Notes: a model not told the origin generated them from the letters alone. DNA of 64,000 nt from Sulfitobacter guttiformis (GCF_003610455.1 NZ_RAQK01000001.1:372001-436000); one strand, 5' to 3'; positions 9,276 through 17,891 are shown, counted from the first letter of the stretch. Program-made: numbers and translations.

Positions 9276-10301
9276 ATGCAGCATGATCCGGTTCTTACAT
9301 TTACTCCTGAAGGCATTTATTGCCCTGCTGGCGATTTCTATATCGATCCGTGGAGGCGGGTGGACCGTGCACTCATAACCCACGGCCATTCGGATCACGC
9401 CCGTTGGGGGATGGGCAGCTATCTGGCCACACATGACGCCCTTCCTGTGATGCGCCACCGTCTGGGCGACATTACCGCCGAAGGCATCGCCTACGGCGAA
9501 CAGCGTATCATCGGCGGTGCCACGGTATCCTTCCATCCGGCCGGACACGTCCCGGGATCCGCGCAAATCCGCGTCGAAGTGGGCGGCGAGGTTTGGGTCG
9601 CGTCGGGTGATTACAAGATCATCGACGATGGACTGTCCACCCCGTTCGAGCCCGTCCGTTGCCACCATTTCATCACCGAAAGTACCTTTGGTCTCCCCGT
9701 TTTTAACTGGGCGGCACAAACGGAGGTTGCAGCCCAGCTTAACGATTGGTGGCGCAGCTGCGCTGCAGCCGGTAAAACTGCACTTCTGGGGGCCTACTCG
9801 CTGGGCAAGGCGCAGCGCCTCATGTCCATGCTTGATCCCGATCAAGGCCCGATTTTGTGTCATACGGCAGTTGAAAACACCAATGCCGTCATGCGTGCCC
9901 AAGGCATCATACTGCCCGAAACGCGGCTCGCAAATAAAGAAGTCACTGCAAAAACCCACCCAGGGGCCATTGTTATCGCGCCTCCCTCCGCACTTGGTTC
10001 TGCGTGGTCCAAAAAATTCGGTCCTCAAGAGAGCGGTTTCGCCTCTGGCTGGATGGCAATGCGCGGGGTGCGCAGACGACGTGCAAGCGACCGTGGTTTT
10101 GTCATTTCCGACCACGCTGACTGGCAAGGACTACTGTGGGCGGTCAAGCAAACCGAGGCTGAAAATATATATGTAACACATGGTTACACCGACACCTTCA
10201 CGCGATACCTTAATGAACAAGGATATAATGCACAGGTTGTCCCGACCCAATTCGAGGGCGAAAATCTGGATGCCGCCGACGACAACGGAGAGGCCACATG
10301 A
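9276..10301 (+). CDS. Ligase-associated MBL-fold DNA exonuclease
   Basis: This 341-residue metallo-beta-lactamase/beta-CASP-like protein has the metal motif HGHSDHARWG (residues 36-45), the later AGHVPGSAQ and SGDYK segments, and the C-terminal SDHADW and THG pieces. It is of the YSH1-like type found directly upstream of bacterial ATP-dependent ligases and is thought to trim DNA ends. Its stop overlaps the start of the ligase gene in an ATGA, strong evidence for translational coupling in DNA repair. No separate Ku or LigD is visible in the window. Confidence 0.92.
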   Translation: MQHDPVLTFTPEGIYCPAGDFYIDPWRRVDRALITHGHSDHARWGMGSYLATHDALPVMRHRLGDITAEGIAYGEQRIIGGATVSFHPAGHVPGSAQIRVEVGGEVWVASGDYKIIDDGLSTPFEPVRCHHFITESTFGLPVFNWAAQTEVAAQLNDWWRSCAAAGKTALLGAYSLGKAQRLMSMLDPDQGPILCHTAVENTNAVMRAQGIILPETRLANKEVTAKTHPGAIVIAPPSALGSAWSKKFGPQESGFASGWMAMRGVRRRRASDRGFVISDHADWQGLLWAVKQTEAENIYVTHGYTDTFTRYLNEQGYNAQVVPTQFEGENLDAADDNGEAT

Positions 10302-11896
10302 AAGCGTTTACGGCCCTCTTTACAGCAATTGATCAAAGCACGAAAACAACAATAAAGGTCAATGCGTTAGCAGAGTATTTCAAGCAGGCGCAAGACATGG
10401 ACAAGCTTTGGACAATCGCGCTGTTCTCTGGCCGCCGTCCAAAACGCGCTGTAACAACGACCCGCCTGCGCGAATGGGGTGCGGAGGTGGCTGACATTCC
10501 GCTGTGGCTTTTTGAAGAATGCTATCCGGTGGTGGGTGATTTGGCCGAAACTATTGCCCTTGTCCTGCCGCCGAACCAGACCAGCGACAATCGCTCACTG
10601 TCCCAATGGATCAATGACTTGCGTGAGGTTTATAAAGCAGACGAGCCAACCAAAAAGGCCTTTGTCCTAGACGCGTGGGCGCGTCTCGGCGGGACGGAGC
10701 GTTTCATCTTCAACAAGTTGATAACCGGAGGGATGCGGGTCGGCGTAAGCCAGAAGTTGATGACCCGCGCTCTGGCCCGCGCAACAGATCAGGACGAAGC
10801 TCAGCTTGCGCATCGCCTCATGGGCAACTGGCACCCTGACGATACCACATGGCATGCGCTGATCGAGGCACAAGACGCCTCTGCGGATGCTTCGCGTCCC
10901 TACCCTTTCTACCTCGCCTACGCGCTGGAGGACGGGCCTGAGTCCCTCGCCAATCCAGATGATTGGCGCGCCGAATGGAAGTGGGACGGGATCCGTGGCC
11001 AGCTCATCGTCCGCGGGGGTGAGCATTTCGTCTGGTCGCGCGGCGAAGAGCTGATGACCGATCGTTTCCCAGAGCTCGCCCGCGCTGTTGACTACCTCCC
11101 CGATGGCACAGTGCTGGACGGGGAACTGCTTGTCTGGCACACGGATCAGGCCTTTCCCGCCAGTTTCAACACCTTACAACCTCGTATCGGACGTAAGATT
11201 GTTCCGAAAAAGATGCTTAAGGACGCCCCGGTGGTGCTGCACGCCTATGACATGCTGGAGTGGAAGGGCCAAGATATCCGCACGCTGCCGTTTAGGGAGC
11301 GCCGCGCCCTATTGGAGGCGGCCTGCGTGGACCTTCCGCCGGATGCACCGATAAAACTGTCGCCGCAACTCCCTTTCACAACGCCCCAAGACCTCCATGC
11401 GTACCGCGACGGCGCACGTGATGCGCAAGCGGAAGGCCTGATGCTCAAACGCAGCGACAGCCCCTACCTCGCAGGACGCAAAAAGGGTGACTGGTGGAAG
11501 TGGAAACTGGCACCGCTGACAATCGATGCGGTGATGATCTATGCCCAATCAGGATCGGGTCGCCGTGCCAACCTGTTCACCGATTACACCTTCGCCGTCC
11601 GCGACGGCGAGGCGCTGGTTCCGTTCACCAAAGCTTATTCCGGCCTGACTGACGCCGAGTTTCGCAAGATCACTGCATGGGTTCGCAAAAATACGCTCCA
11701 GCGTTTCGGGCCCGTGCGACAGGTCACGCCACATCATGTGTTCGAGATCGCCTTCGAGGGCATTCAGGCCTCGCCGCGCCATAAATCCGGTGTCGCCCTG
11801 CGCTTTCCGCGAATGCTGCGCTGGCGGCAGGACAAGCCGGCAACTGAGGCGAACACCCTCGAAGATCTCAATGAAATGCTGCGTATTTACGGCTGA
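10298..11896 (+). CDS. ATP-dependent DNA ligase (LigB/LigC type, repair-associated)
   Basis: The 532-residue enzyme carries an N-terminal DNA-binding domain and the adenylation motif KWDGIRG with the AMP-accepting lysine at residue 228. Further nucleotidyltransferase motifs are VWSRGEE, VLDGELLVW, EGLMLKR and WKWK, followed by an OB-fold domain. These bacterial ligases seal nicks during repair, separate from the essential NAD-dependent LigA. The gene overlaps its exonuclease partner by four bases. The helicase and phosphoesterase genes that often complete this cluster are not next to it; oligoendopeptidase F follows. Confidence 0.93.
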   Translation: MKAFTALFTAIDQSTKTTIKVNALAEYFKQAQDMDKLWTIALFSGRRPKRAVTTTRLREWGAEVADIPLWLFEECYPVVGDLAETIALVLPPNQTSDNRSLSQWINDLREVYKADEPTKKAFVLDAWARLGGTERFIFNKLITGGMRVGVSQKLMTRALARATDQDEAQLAHRLMGNWHPDDTTWHALIEAQDASADASRPYPFYLAYALEDGPESLANPDDWRAEWKWDGIRGQLIVRGGEHFVWSRGEELMTDRFPELARAVDYLPDGTVLDGELLVWHTDQAFPASFNTLQPRIGRKIVPKKMLKDAPVVLHAYDMLEWKGQDIRTLPFRERRALLEAACVDLPPDAPIKLSPQLPFTTPQDLHAYRDGARDAQAEGLMLKRSDSPYLAGRKKGDWWKWKLAPLTIDAVMIYAQSGSGRRANLFTDYTFAVRDGEALVPFTKAYSGLTDAEFRKITAWVRKNTLQRFGPVRQVTPHHVFEIAFEGIQASPRHKSGVALRFPRMLRWRQDKPATEANTLEDLNEMLRIYG

Positions 11897-11958
11897 TCAC
11901 GCCTTGCCCCTCCGGGTGGCGACCCCTACCTATGACACAAATGTTTAAAGGATTTCCC

Positions 11959-13779
11959 ATGTTCTCACTGCCTTTTCCCGTCCGTGACGCCAATGCCTCA
12001 AGTGCAAAACCATCCTTTGGCGATCTGCCTGAGTGGAACCTCGACGATCTTTATACCGCAGAGGACGCCCCCGAGCTCAAGCGCGATCTCGATTGGCTGG
12101 AGCAAGCCTGCGCAAGTTTCGCAGCGGACTATGAGGGCAAGCTTGGCACGCTTGACGCTGCAGGTCTGCTCGATTGTGTGTTGCGTAATGAAAAGATCAA
12201 CCAGATTGCCGGTCGCATCATGTCCTACGCTGGCCTTCGGTATTACCAGCTGACCACCGATTCCGGTCGCGCGAAATTTATGTCCGATATGCAGGAAAAC
12301 ATCACCAGCTTCACCACCCCTCTTGTGTTTTTTACGCTCGAACTGAACACACTTGCGGATGCACACCTCGACGCGCTGTTGGGCCAGAACGCCGATCTGG
12401 CGCGCTACACCCCCATATTCGAGCGTATTCGCGCGATGAAACCTTATCAGCTGAGCGATGAGATGGAGAAGTTTCTACACGATATGGGCGTCGTGGGGGA
12501 CGCATGGGAGCGCTTGTTTGACGAAACCATCGCGGGCCTGCAATTCGACGTGAACGGTGAGACGCTGGGCATTGAAGGCACGCTGAACCTGCTGACTGAT
12601 CCCGACCGGGACAACCGCGAGGCCGGTGCCCGTGAGCTTGCAGAGGTTTTCGGAGAGAATATCAAAACCTTCGCCCGTGTTCACAACACCCAAGCTAAAG
12701 AGAAAGAAGTGATGGACCGTTGGCGCGGAATGGAAACACCCCAAACCGCCCGCCACCTCAGCAACCACGTCGAGCCTGAGGTTGTAGAGGCGCTTCGTAA
12801 TGCTGTGGTTAAGGCCTACCCCAAGCTGTCGCACCGCTACTACGCGCTTAAGAAAAAATGGTTGGGGCTGGACACGATGCAGGTTTGGGACCGCAACGCG
12901 CCCCTGCCGATGGAAGACCCGAAAATCGTCGATTGGCCTCGCGCCGAGAAGATGGTGATGGACGCTTATACTGCCTTTGATCCACGTATGGGGGAGCTGG
13001 CAGAGCCTTTCTTCCGCAAAGGTTGGATCGACGCGGGCGTAAAGCCGGGCAAAGCGCCAGGTGCATTCGCGCATCCGACCGTCACCGATGTGCACCCCTA
13101 TGTAATGCTCAACTATCTGGGTAAACCCCGCGATGTAATGACGCTGGCGCATGAGCTGGGACACGGAGTGCATCAGGTCCTCGCCGCCGGTCAGGGCGAG
13201 ATGCTGTCCTCCACGCCGCTCACTCTGGCGGAAACGGCCTCTGTGTTTGGCGAAATGCTAACGTTCCGAAAAATGCTCGAGAACGCCAAGTCAAAGTCGG
13301 AGCGCAAAGTCCTGCTTGCGGGCAAGGTGGAGGATATGATCAACACCGTCGTCCGCCAGATTGCGTTTTATGATTTCGAATGCAAACTCCATGCCGCCCG
13401 CCGCAACGGTGAACTAACGCCCGATGACATCAACGCACTGTGGATGAGTGTTCAGGACGAGAGCCTTGGGCCAGAGTTTGAGTTCATGGACGGCTACGAG
13501 ACCTTCTGGGCCTACATCCCGCATTTCATCCACTCGCCCTTCTACGTCTATGCCTACGCCTTCGGGGATGGCCTCGTGAATGCACTCTACGCGGTCTACG
13601 AAAGCGGCCACGAAGGGTTTGAGGATAAATATTTCGACATGCTCAAGGCTGGCGGGTCCAAGCACCACAAGGAATTGCTCGCCCCCTTCGGCCTCGATGC
13701 TTCGGATCCTGCGTTCTGGGATAAAGGGCTGAGCATGATTTCAGGCTTTATCGACGAACTGGAAGCGATGGAAGAATAG
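11959..13779 (+). CDS. pepF: M3-family oligoendopeptidase F
   Basis: The 606-residue zinc metallopeptidase carries the M3 motif LAHELGHGVHQ with a downstream glutamate in LAETASVFGEML that completes the metal site. The N-terminal SFGDLPEWNLDDLY segment is typical of PepF. It degrades short peptides in the cytosol. The start at 11959 is chosen over an ATG nine codons earlier because AAAGGA lies 6 bases before it. It is followed by a strong hairpin, and no other gene appears co-transcribed with it. Confidence 0.93.
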   Translation: MFSLPFPVRDANASSAKPSFGDLPEWNLDDLYTAEDAPELKRDLDWLEQACASFAADYEGKLGTLDAAGLLDCVLRNEKINQIAGRIMSYAGLRYYQLTTDSGRAKFMSDMQENITSFTTPLVFFTLELNTLADAHLDALLGQNADLARYTPIFERIRAMKPYQLSDEMEKFLHDMGVVGDAWERLFDETIAGLQFDVNGETLGIEGTLNLLTDPDRDNREAGARELAEVFGENIKTFARVHNTQAKEKEVMDRWRGMETPQTARHLSNHVEPEVVEALRNAVVKAYPKLSHRYYALKKKWLGLDTMQVWDRNAPLPMEDPKIVDWPRAEKMVMDAYTAFDPRMGELAEPFFRKGWIDAGVKPGKAPGAFAHPTVTDVHPYVMLNYLGKPRDVMTLAHELGHGVHQVLAAGQGEMLSSTPLTLAETASVFGEMLTFRKMLENAKSKSERKVLLAGKVEDMINTVVRQIAFYDFECKLHAARRNGELTPDDINALWMSVQDESLGPEFEFMDGYETFWAYIPHFIHSPFYVYAYAFGDGLVNALYAVYESGHEGFEDKYFDMLKAGGSKHHKELLAPFGLDASDPAFWDKGLSMISGFIDELEAMEE

Positions 13780-13789
13780 GATCCGCACA

Positions 13790-13814
13790 GGCGCCCCTCT
13801 GAAATAGGGGCGCC
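13790..13814 (+). terminator. Hairpin terminator after pepF
   Basis: A 9-bp perfect GC-rich stem GGCGCCCCT / AGGGGCGCC (13790-13798 with 13806-13814) closes a 7-base loop just after the pepF stop. The T run after it is short. Confidence 0.7.
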
Positions 13815-13852
13815 TTGCCACGGACCCCGAACCAACATGTGGAAATAGAAAT

Positions 13853-13874
13853 GCCGCCCCCAAAAGGGAGCGGC
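13853..13874. terminator. Hairpin terminator downstream of rpoH (likely bidirectional)
   Basis: The stem GCCGC / GCGGC, extended inside by CCC / GGG around an AAAA-type loop, is flanked by TTTTGTATTTT on the plus side and by ATTTCTATTT when read from rpoH. It sits 28 bases after the rpoH stop. Confidence 0.7.
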
Positions 13875-13901
13875 TTTTGTATTTTCGGTGCGGTTTATCT
13901 G

Positions 13902-14798
13902 TTAATCCGCGACGGCCATACCTTTTACGCCAGCAAGTTCCTGCATCCGGTGTTGCAACTTTTCGAAAGCGCGCACCTCAATCTGTCTAATCCGTTCGCG
14001 GCTCACATTGTATTCGCCGCTCAAATCCTCAAGCGTGATTGTCTCGTCTGACAACCGCCGCTTCATCAGGATATCCTTCTCACGGTCATTCAATACGTCC
14101 ATCGCTTCGGCCAGCATCTCGCGGCGCGTCTCAAGCTCGTCGCGTGCCTCGTAGTCCCCCGCTTGATCGGCGTCCTCGTCCTCTAGCCAGTCCTGCCATT
14201 GCATTGTCCCCTCGCCCTCGGAGCCGACAGTCGCGTTGAGCGAGGCATCCCCGCCCGACATCCGCCGATTCATCGATATGACCTCGGCCTCCGTGACGCC
14301 CAATTGGGTTGCGATGGTCGTAACATTCTCGGGTCGTAGATCGCCTTCTTCCAGCGCGCCTATCTTATTCTTGGCCTTGCGCAGATTGAAGAACAGCTTT
14401 TTCTGGCCCGATGTGGTGCCGAGCTTCACCAGTGACCATGACCGCAGGATATATTCCTGAATCGAGGCCCTGATCCACCACATCGCATAAGTCGCAAGGC
14501 GGAAACCCTTTTCAGGATCAAAGCGTTTAACCGCCTGCATCAGGCCAACGTTGGCCTCCGAAATTACTTCCGCTTGCGGCAACCCGTAACCACGGTAGCC
14601 CATGGCGATTTTCGCAGCGAGTCGCAGGTGGGAGGTGACCATCCGGTGTGCAGCGGCTGTATCTTCCTTCTCCACCCACGCTTTGGCGAGCATGTATTCC
14701 TCTTCCGGCTCCAGCAACGGGAACTTCCGGATTTCCTGCATATAGCGGTTGAGACCGCCTTCGGGCGTTGGTGCCGGCAGATTTGCATAATTGGCCAT
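13902..14798 (-). CDS. rpoH: RNA polymerase sigma-32 factor RpoH
   Basis: The 298-residue heat-shock sigma factor has region 1.2/2 (LNRYMQEIRKFPLLEPEEEYMLA), region 2.3/2.4 (FDPEKGFRLATYAMWWIRASIQEYILRSWSLVK) and the RpoH box (QKKLFFNLRKAK) that distinguishes sigma-32 from RpoD. Region 4 ends with [24 protein letters not shown]. The Shine-Dalgarno AAGGAAGG lies about 10 bases before the ATG at 14798. It is downstream of rluD on the same strand but with 184 bases between, so it should have its own promoter. Rhodobacterales often carry two rpoH paralogues; only one is here. Confidence 0.96.
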   Translation of the reverse strand: MANYANLPAPTPEGGLNRYMQEIRKFPLLEPEEEYMLAKAWVEKEDTAAAHRMVTSHLRLAAKIAMGYRGYGLPQAEVISEANVGLMQAVKRFDPEKGFRLATYAMWWIRASIQEYILRSWSLVKLGTTSGQKKLFFNLRKAKNKIGALEEGDLRPENVTTIATQLGVTEAEVISMNRRMSGGDASLNATVGSEGEGTMQWQDWLEDEDADQAGDYEARDELETRREMLAEAMDVLNDREKDILMKRRLSDETITLEDLSGEYNVSRERIRQIEVRAFEKLQHRMQELAGVKGMAVAD

Positions 14799-14982
14799 GG
14801 TGTTCGTCCCTTCCTTGGCGCCCTTCTTTTACAAGCATGTAACAGAGCTTAACATCAATATGGGATTGCCGGTCTTGCCTTACAAGATCGGAGATCACCG
14901 TTTTGCTTACAGTTACACAACAAAGAGGAAGGCAAAACGATCCATCAAATTCTTCACAGTCTTGTGCAATTTATGACAGGTA

Positions 14983-16017
14983 TCAGGCCCGTGTAGGCTC
15001 CAGCGCGTCAAGCAATTCGGTCATATCCGCAGGAAGGGGCGCCTCGAACCGGATCGCCGCTCCACTGACGGGATGCACAAACCCCAGAACGGCTGCGTGC
15101 AGGGCCTGACGCGGGAACTCCTTGATCCTCTGCGCGAGAGTTTCTGGCAGTGCCGCGCGCGCCAGCTTCCGCTTGCCGCCATAGGTCGGATCCCCGACCA
15201 GCCCGTGACCCGCATGTGCCATATGCACACGAATCTGGTGTGTGCGCCCGGTTTCTAACCAGCACTCCATCAACGCCAGTACGGGCGGCGTGCCGAACCG
15301 CGCAACCGTGCGCGCCCGCGTGACCGCATGACGCCCCGCATTGAAAATAACCGCCTGCCGCTGCCGGTCGGTTTTGTGCCGCGCAAGGCCGGTGGTCATC
15401 TTGAGGATATTTCCCGCCTCGAAGTTGACTCCCTTCACTCCGCGCAAGCGCGGATCATTCGCATCTGGCACGCCGTAAACGAGACAACGGTAGTACCGCT
15501 CGACCGTATGCGCCTCGAACTGCTTTGCCAGCCCGTGATGCGCAGCATCCGATTTCGCCACGACCAAAAGGCCGCTGGTTTCTTTATCGATCCGGTGGAC
15601 GATTCCCGGGCGCTTCATGCCGCCCACGCCCGATAAATCGTCACCACAATGGGCCAGCAGTGCATTGACCAGCGTGCCAGAGGGCGATCCGGGTGCGGGG
15701 TGTACGACCATGCCAGCAGGCTTGTTAATCACCACAAGGTCAGCATCCTCGAATATAATCTCGAGCGGTATATCCTCGGGCAGGATGTGGCTTTCCTGTG
15801 CTTCCTCTACATCGATGTCAATCTTTGTGCCTTCGCCTACAACAGCACGTGGATCGCGTTGGACCTCGCCATTCACAAACACCACGCCCTGATCAATCAA
15901 CTTCATCAGGCGGGTGCGCGAAAGGTTCGCATCCTCTGGCACATCACGGGCAAGCGCCTTATCAAGGCGCGGCGGGGGTGTTTCCCCCAAGATAAACGAT
16001 ATACGGCGGTGCGACAT
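14983..16017 (-). CDS. rluD: RluA-family pseudouridine synthase (RluD-like)
   Basis: The 344-residue enzyme has an N-terminal S4 RNA-binding domain (LSRTRLMKLIDQGVVFVNG) and the catalytic motif HRIDKETSGLLVVAK, whose aspartate attacks the target uridine. LETGRTHQIRVHM and VGDPTYGG complete the RluA/RluD core. RluD modifies helix 69 of 23S rRNA; this assignment is by family. The frame is open 67 codons further up, but the ATG at 16017 (MSHRRISF) starts the family sequence. The upstream stretch is antisense to the divergent gene, whose ATG shares two bases with this one. Confidence 0.93.
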   Translation of the reverse strand: MSHRRISFILGETPPPRLDKALARDVPEDANLSRTRLMKLIDQGVVFVNGEVQRDPRAVVGEGTKIDIDVEEAQESHILPEDIPLEIIFEDADLVVINKPAGMVVHPAPGSPSGTLVNALLAHCGDDLSGVGGMKRPGIVHRIDKETSGLLVVAKSDAAHHGLAKQFEAHTVERYYRCLVYGVPDANDPRLRGVKGVNFEAGNILKMTTGLARHKTDRQRQAVIFNAGRHAVTRARTVARFGTPPVLALMECWLETGRTHQIRVHMAHAGHGLVGDPTYGGKRKLARAALPETLAQRIKEFPRQALHAAVLGFVHPVSGAAIRFEAPLPADMTELLDALEPTRA

Positions 16018-16318
16018 GGATGAACTTCCCGAACTTACCGATCTGGCAGAGCCGGCAAACCTGCGTTTTTTGCGGCGCATGGTCACGGTCCTGACAACGG
16101 TCATGGTTTTTGGGGTCGTAATCGTTATCGGCCTGCTTGTCACGCGCCTGACCAGCGATATGCCAATTTTGCCGAGCGAGATCACATTGCCCGATGGCGC
16201 AAAGGCAATTGCTTTCACACAAGCCCCTGATTGGTATGCGATCGTAACAGAAGCAGGCGAGATTTTGGTGTATGACCGGATGACTGGCGCGCTACGACAA
16301 ACTGTTGTGGTGGACTGA
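16016..16318 (+). CDS. Small single-span membrane protein (DUF6476-like)
   Basis: The 100-residue protein has an acidic N-terminus, one transmembrane helix (about residues 22-45, VTVLTTVMVFGVVIVIGLLVT) and a C-terminal part of about 55 residues with a strand-rich look (GAKAIAFTQAPDWYAIVTEAGEILVYDR). It resembles a family of uncharacterised Rhodobacterales proteins found next to rluD. The orientation and role are unknown. Its ATG overlaps the rluD ATG within the palindromic bases CATG, so the two genes diverge with no untranslated spacer between starts; leader sequences must lie inside the opposite coding region. Confidence 0.85.
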   Translation: MDELPELTDLAEPANLRFLRRMVTVLTTVMVFGVVIVIGLLVTRLTSDMPILPSEITLPDGAKAIAFTQAPDWYAIVTEAGEILVYDRMTGALRQTVVVD

Positions 16319-16418
16319 GGGAAATATGGGCTGACTGATATTCCATCAAAGGTGAGCCGAGTTGCTTAAGCAAAGTACCCTGTATCCCACACATTCAAAA
16401 AGCATTAATTTTTGAAGG

Positions 16419-16495
16419 TGGTACCGGAGGATGGTTTCGAACCAACTACCTCGTGGACCACAACCACGCGCTCTAACCGATTGAGCTACTCCGGC
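16419..16495 (-). tRNA. tRNA-His (anticodon GTG), CCA encoded
   Basis: The 77-base gene folds as a cloverleaf: acceptor GCCGGAG / CTCCGGT, D-arm starting TAGCTC, anticodon stem CGTGG / CCACG around the loop TTGTGGT (anticodon GTG), and T-loop TTCGAAA. The discriminator base is A73, followed by CCA. The base before G1 is T, so the G-1:C73 pair that marks tRNA-His in most bacteria is absent, as known for a group of alphaproteobacteria. One T-stem pair (50-64) reads T-T. Confidence 0.95.
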
Positions 16496-16505
16496 ACTGC
16501 GGTGG

Positions 16506-16534
16506 TGATTAGAGGGCTACTGCGCGCCCGTCAA
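16506..16534 (-). promoter_or_regulatory. Sigma-70 promoter of tRNA-His
   Basis: On the minus strand TTGACG (-35, 16529-16534) and TAATCA (-10, 16506-16511) are separated by exactly 17 bases. The -10 ends about 10 bases before the mature tRNA 5' end. Confidence 0.7.
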
Positions 16535-16606
16535 CTCCTATTGGCAGGGTTTTTTCATCCATTCGCCCGGCACTGAGTATCAAATGCAGACTTTGCACGC
16601 GCGCAC

Positions 16607-17100
16607 CTACTGTGGCCGCCGCATCGTCTGCTCGATCAAATCCTGACCGAACGAGACAATTGCCTTCTGATCGATGACCTGCCAACCGTTGCGCAGATAA
16701 AGAGTACAGGCTGCTGCATGGCTTTCATGGGTTCAAAGCTGCTTCTCGTGATAGCCCTGCGGCCTCACCTATGCCGTGCGTGTGTCCGGCATTCGGCCCT
16801 CCCTCTCCCCAAGCAAAGGGCGGCTGGTGCCAAATGGAACAGGCGCAACTATGCTCTGCTACCGTCCAACCGCCCACAAAAAATCCAGTCGAGGCGAACA
16901 CCACCCTACCATGCGATCCAAACCCGCTCACGCTTGGGGTCGTAGCCAGAGATATAGTCATCTAAAATCTGGCCTACCCGAACGCCAAAAATTCGCATCC
17001 ATGCCCTCTGACCGGCAGTATTGCGCGATGTGGCGATCCATTATCCAATCACGGTCGCCGGGGAGAACGTGCGCAAATCAAACTTGCTCGTGGCAAGATC
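16607..17100 (-). pseudogene. Decayed GNAT acetyltransferase (C-terminal half of a MarR-GNAT type protein)
   Basis: Translation of this otherwise gene-free stretch gives recognisable pieces of one protein in order: RTFSPATVIG, a histidine-tyrosine segment (HIAQYCRSEGMDANF), then DDYISGYDPKRERVWIA, a TAG stop, GGVRLDWIFCGRLDGSRA, another TAG, and LRLFHLAPAALCLGRG. After a frame change comes LYLRNGW and a natural-looking C-terminus ending in a stop at 16607. The order and spacing match the acetyltransferase part of MarR-GNAT fusions (WIAE, GSIF, AKLRLLLVEP, GLG). At least two nonsense codons and two or more frameshifts are present. The MarR half is not visible. Confidence 0.7.
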
Positions 17101-17174
17101 CTATCCCCGCACCACTTGCCATTCAAGCGCGCCGGCGCTAGCGATATCTTCGGATCAGATAAGGAAATACCGCC

Positions 17175-17375
17175 ATGGGTATCAACGACGAACGCGATAT
17201 TGAAGCCAACCTGCAAATCGGGCCTACAGACAAAGGCATGGTGCGTCTGTTTATTGAAGGCGCAGGCATCGAAATCCCGATGGATTTCACCCCCGATGAG
17301 GCCCGCGAGATCGCCGAAGAGATCACAGCCGCCGCAAAAGCCGCCTCGCAGATGGGCGGAAAAAAACGCCGCTGA
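17175..17375 (+). CDS. Small conserved hypothetical protein (DUF6324-like)
   Basis: This is a 66-residue acidic protein with a Shine-Dalgarno AAGGAAA before the ATG. It has the pattern QIGPTDKGMVRLFIEGAGIEIPMDFTPDEAREIAEEI followed by a short basic tail (GGKKRR). The strand-helix composition and the conserved look resemble a small Rhodobacterales family of unknown function. It is convergent with mmcB, 36 bases away. No membrane segment or cysteine is present. Confidence 0.8.
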   Translation: MGINDERDIEANLQIGPTDKGMVRLFIEGAGIEIPMDFTPDEAREIAEEITAAAKAASQMGGKKRR

Positions 17376-17411
17376 GACTTGTTATTTGGGATGACACTGC
17401 GCTGTCAGTCA

Positions 17412-17864
17412 CTAATCTCGGTCCGGGTTCATTTCCGGGTCGCGCATTAGCTGTAAGCGTCGCGCGGCTGTCGTTGCAAATTTCTGCACCATGACCTTGC
17501 GCCGCGCCGGCGCCAGTTTCGCCTCCGGTGCCATACGTAAAATCTCTGCTGTATATCCGTCCGCAATGATCAAACCCTGATCATCAGGCAATAGTTCGAC
17601 TGGAAAATGCTCGTCCACGGCGAAGAAAAACCTGTCCGCCCACTCCAGATAACCCTGCCATTTACAATCCGAGGTGAAGTCGACACGGCTCGATTTGCAC
17701 TCAACCACCCACACCTCTCCTTTGGGTCCCAAGGCCATTACATCAACCCGCAAACCGCGCGCGGGAATTACCTCCTCCACGCAGGCAAAGCCGTAGCTGG
17801 CCAAGTGGCGCGATACGCCGCGCTGCAACAGCTGGCCGGGTTGGAGGATAGAACGCTCGATCAT
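17412..17864 (-). CDS. mmcB: MmcB-type putative DNA repair nuclease
   Basis: The 150-residue protein has a restriction-endonuclease-like core: GLRVDVMALGPKGEVWVVECKSSRVDF gives the D-(x)n-E-x-K metal motif, followed by DCKWQGYLEWADRFFFAV. It matches MmcB, a DNA repair protein first linked to mitomycin C resistance in Caulobacter. The ATG at 17864 (MIERSIL) is chosen; an ATG six codons earlier would lie inside the LexA site. The longer open frame upstream is antisense to the divergent membrane-protein gene. A consensus LexA box sits 12 bases upstream, so it should be SOS-induced. Confidence 0.88.
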   Translation of the reverse strand: MIERSILQPGQLLQRGVSRHLASYGFACVEEVIPARGLRVDVMALGPKGEVWVVECKSSRVDFTSDCKWQGYLEWADRFFFAVDEHFPVELLPDDQGLIIADGYTAEILRMAPEAKLAPARRKVMVQKFATTAARRLQLMRDPEMNPDRD

Positions 17865-17876
17865 CCCCAATATTAT

Positions 17877-17891
17877 GAACATATCGTGAAC
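17877..17891. promoter_or_regulatory. LexA (SOS) box upstream of mmcB
   Basis: The sequence is GAAC-N7-GAAC on the plus strand (GTTC-N7-GTTC read toward mmcB), the direct-repeat LexA operator of alphaproteobacteria. It lies 12 bases before the mmcB start and about 78 bases before the divergent membrane-protein gene. Confidence 0.8.

Noticed and set aside
16018..16218. N-terminal extension of RluD over 67 codons
   Set aside because: It is basic, low in family similarity and antisense to the small membrane-protein gene; the family sequence begins at 16017.
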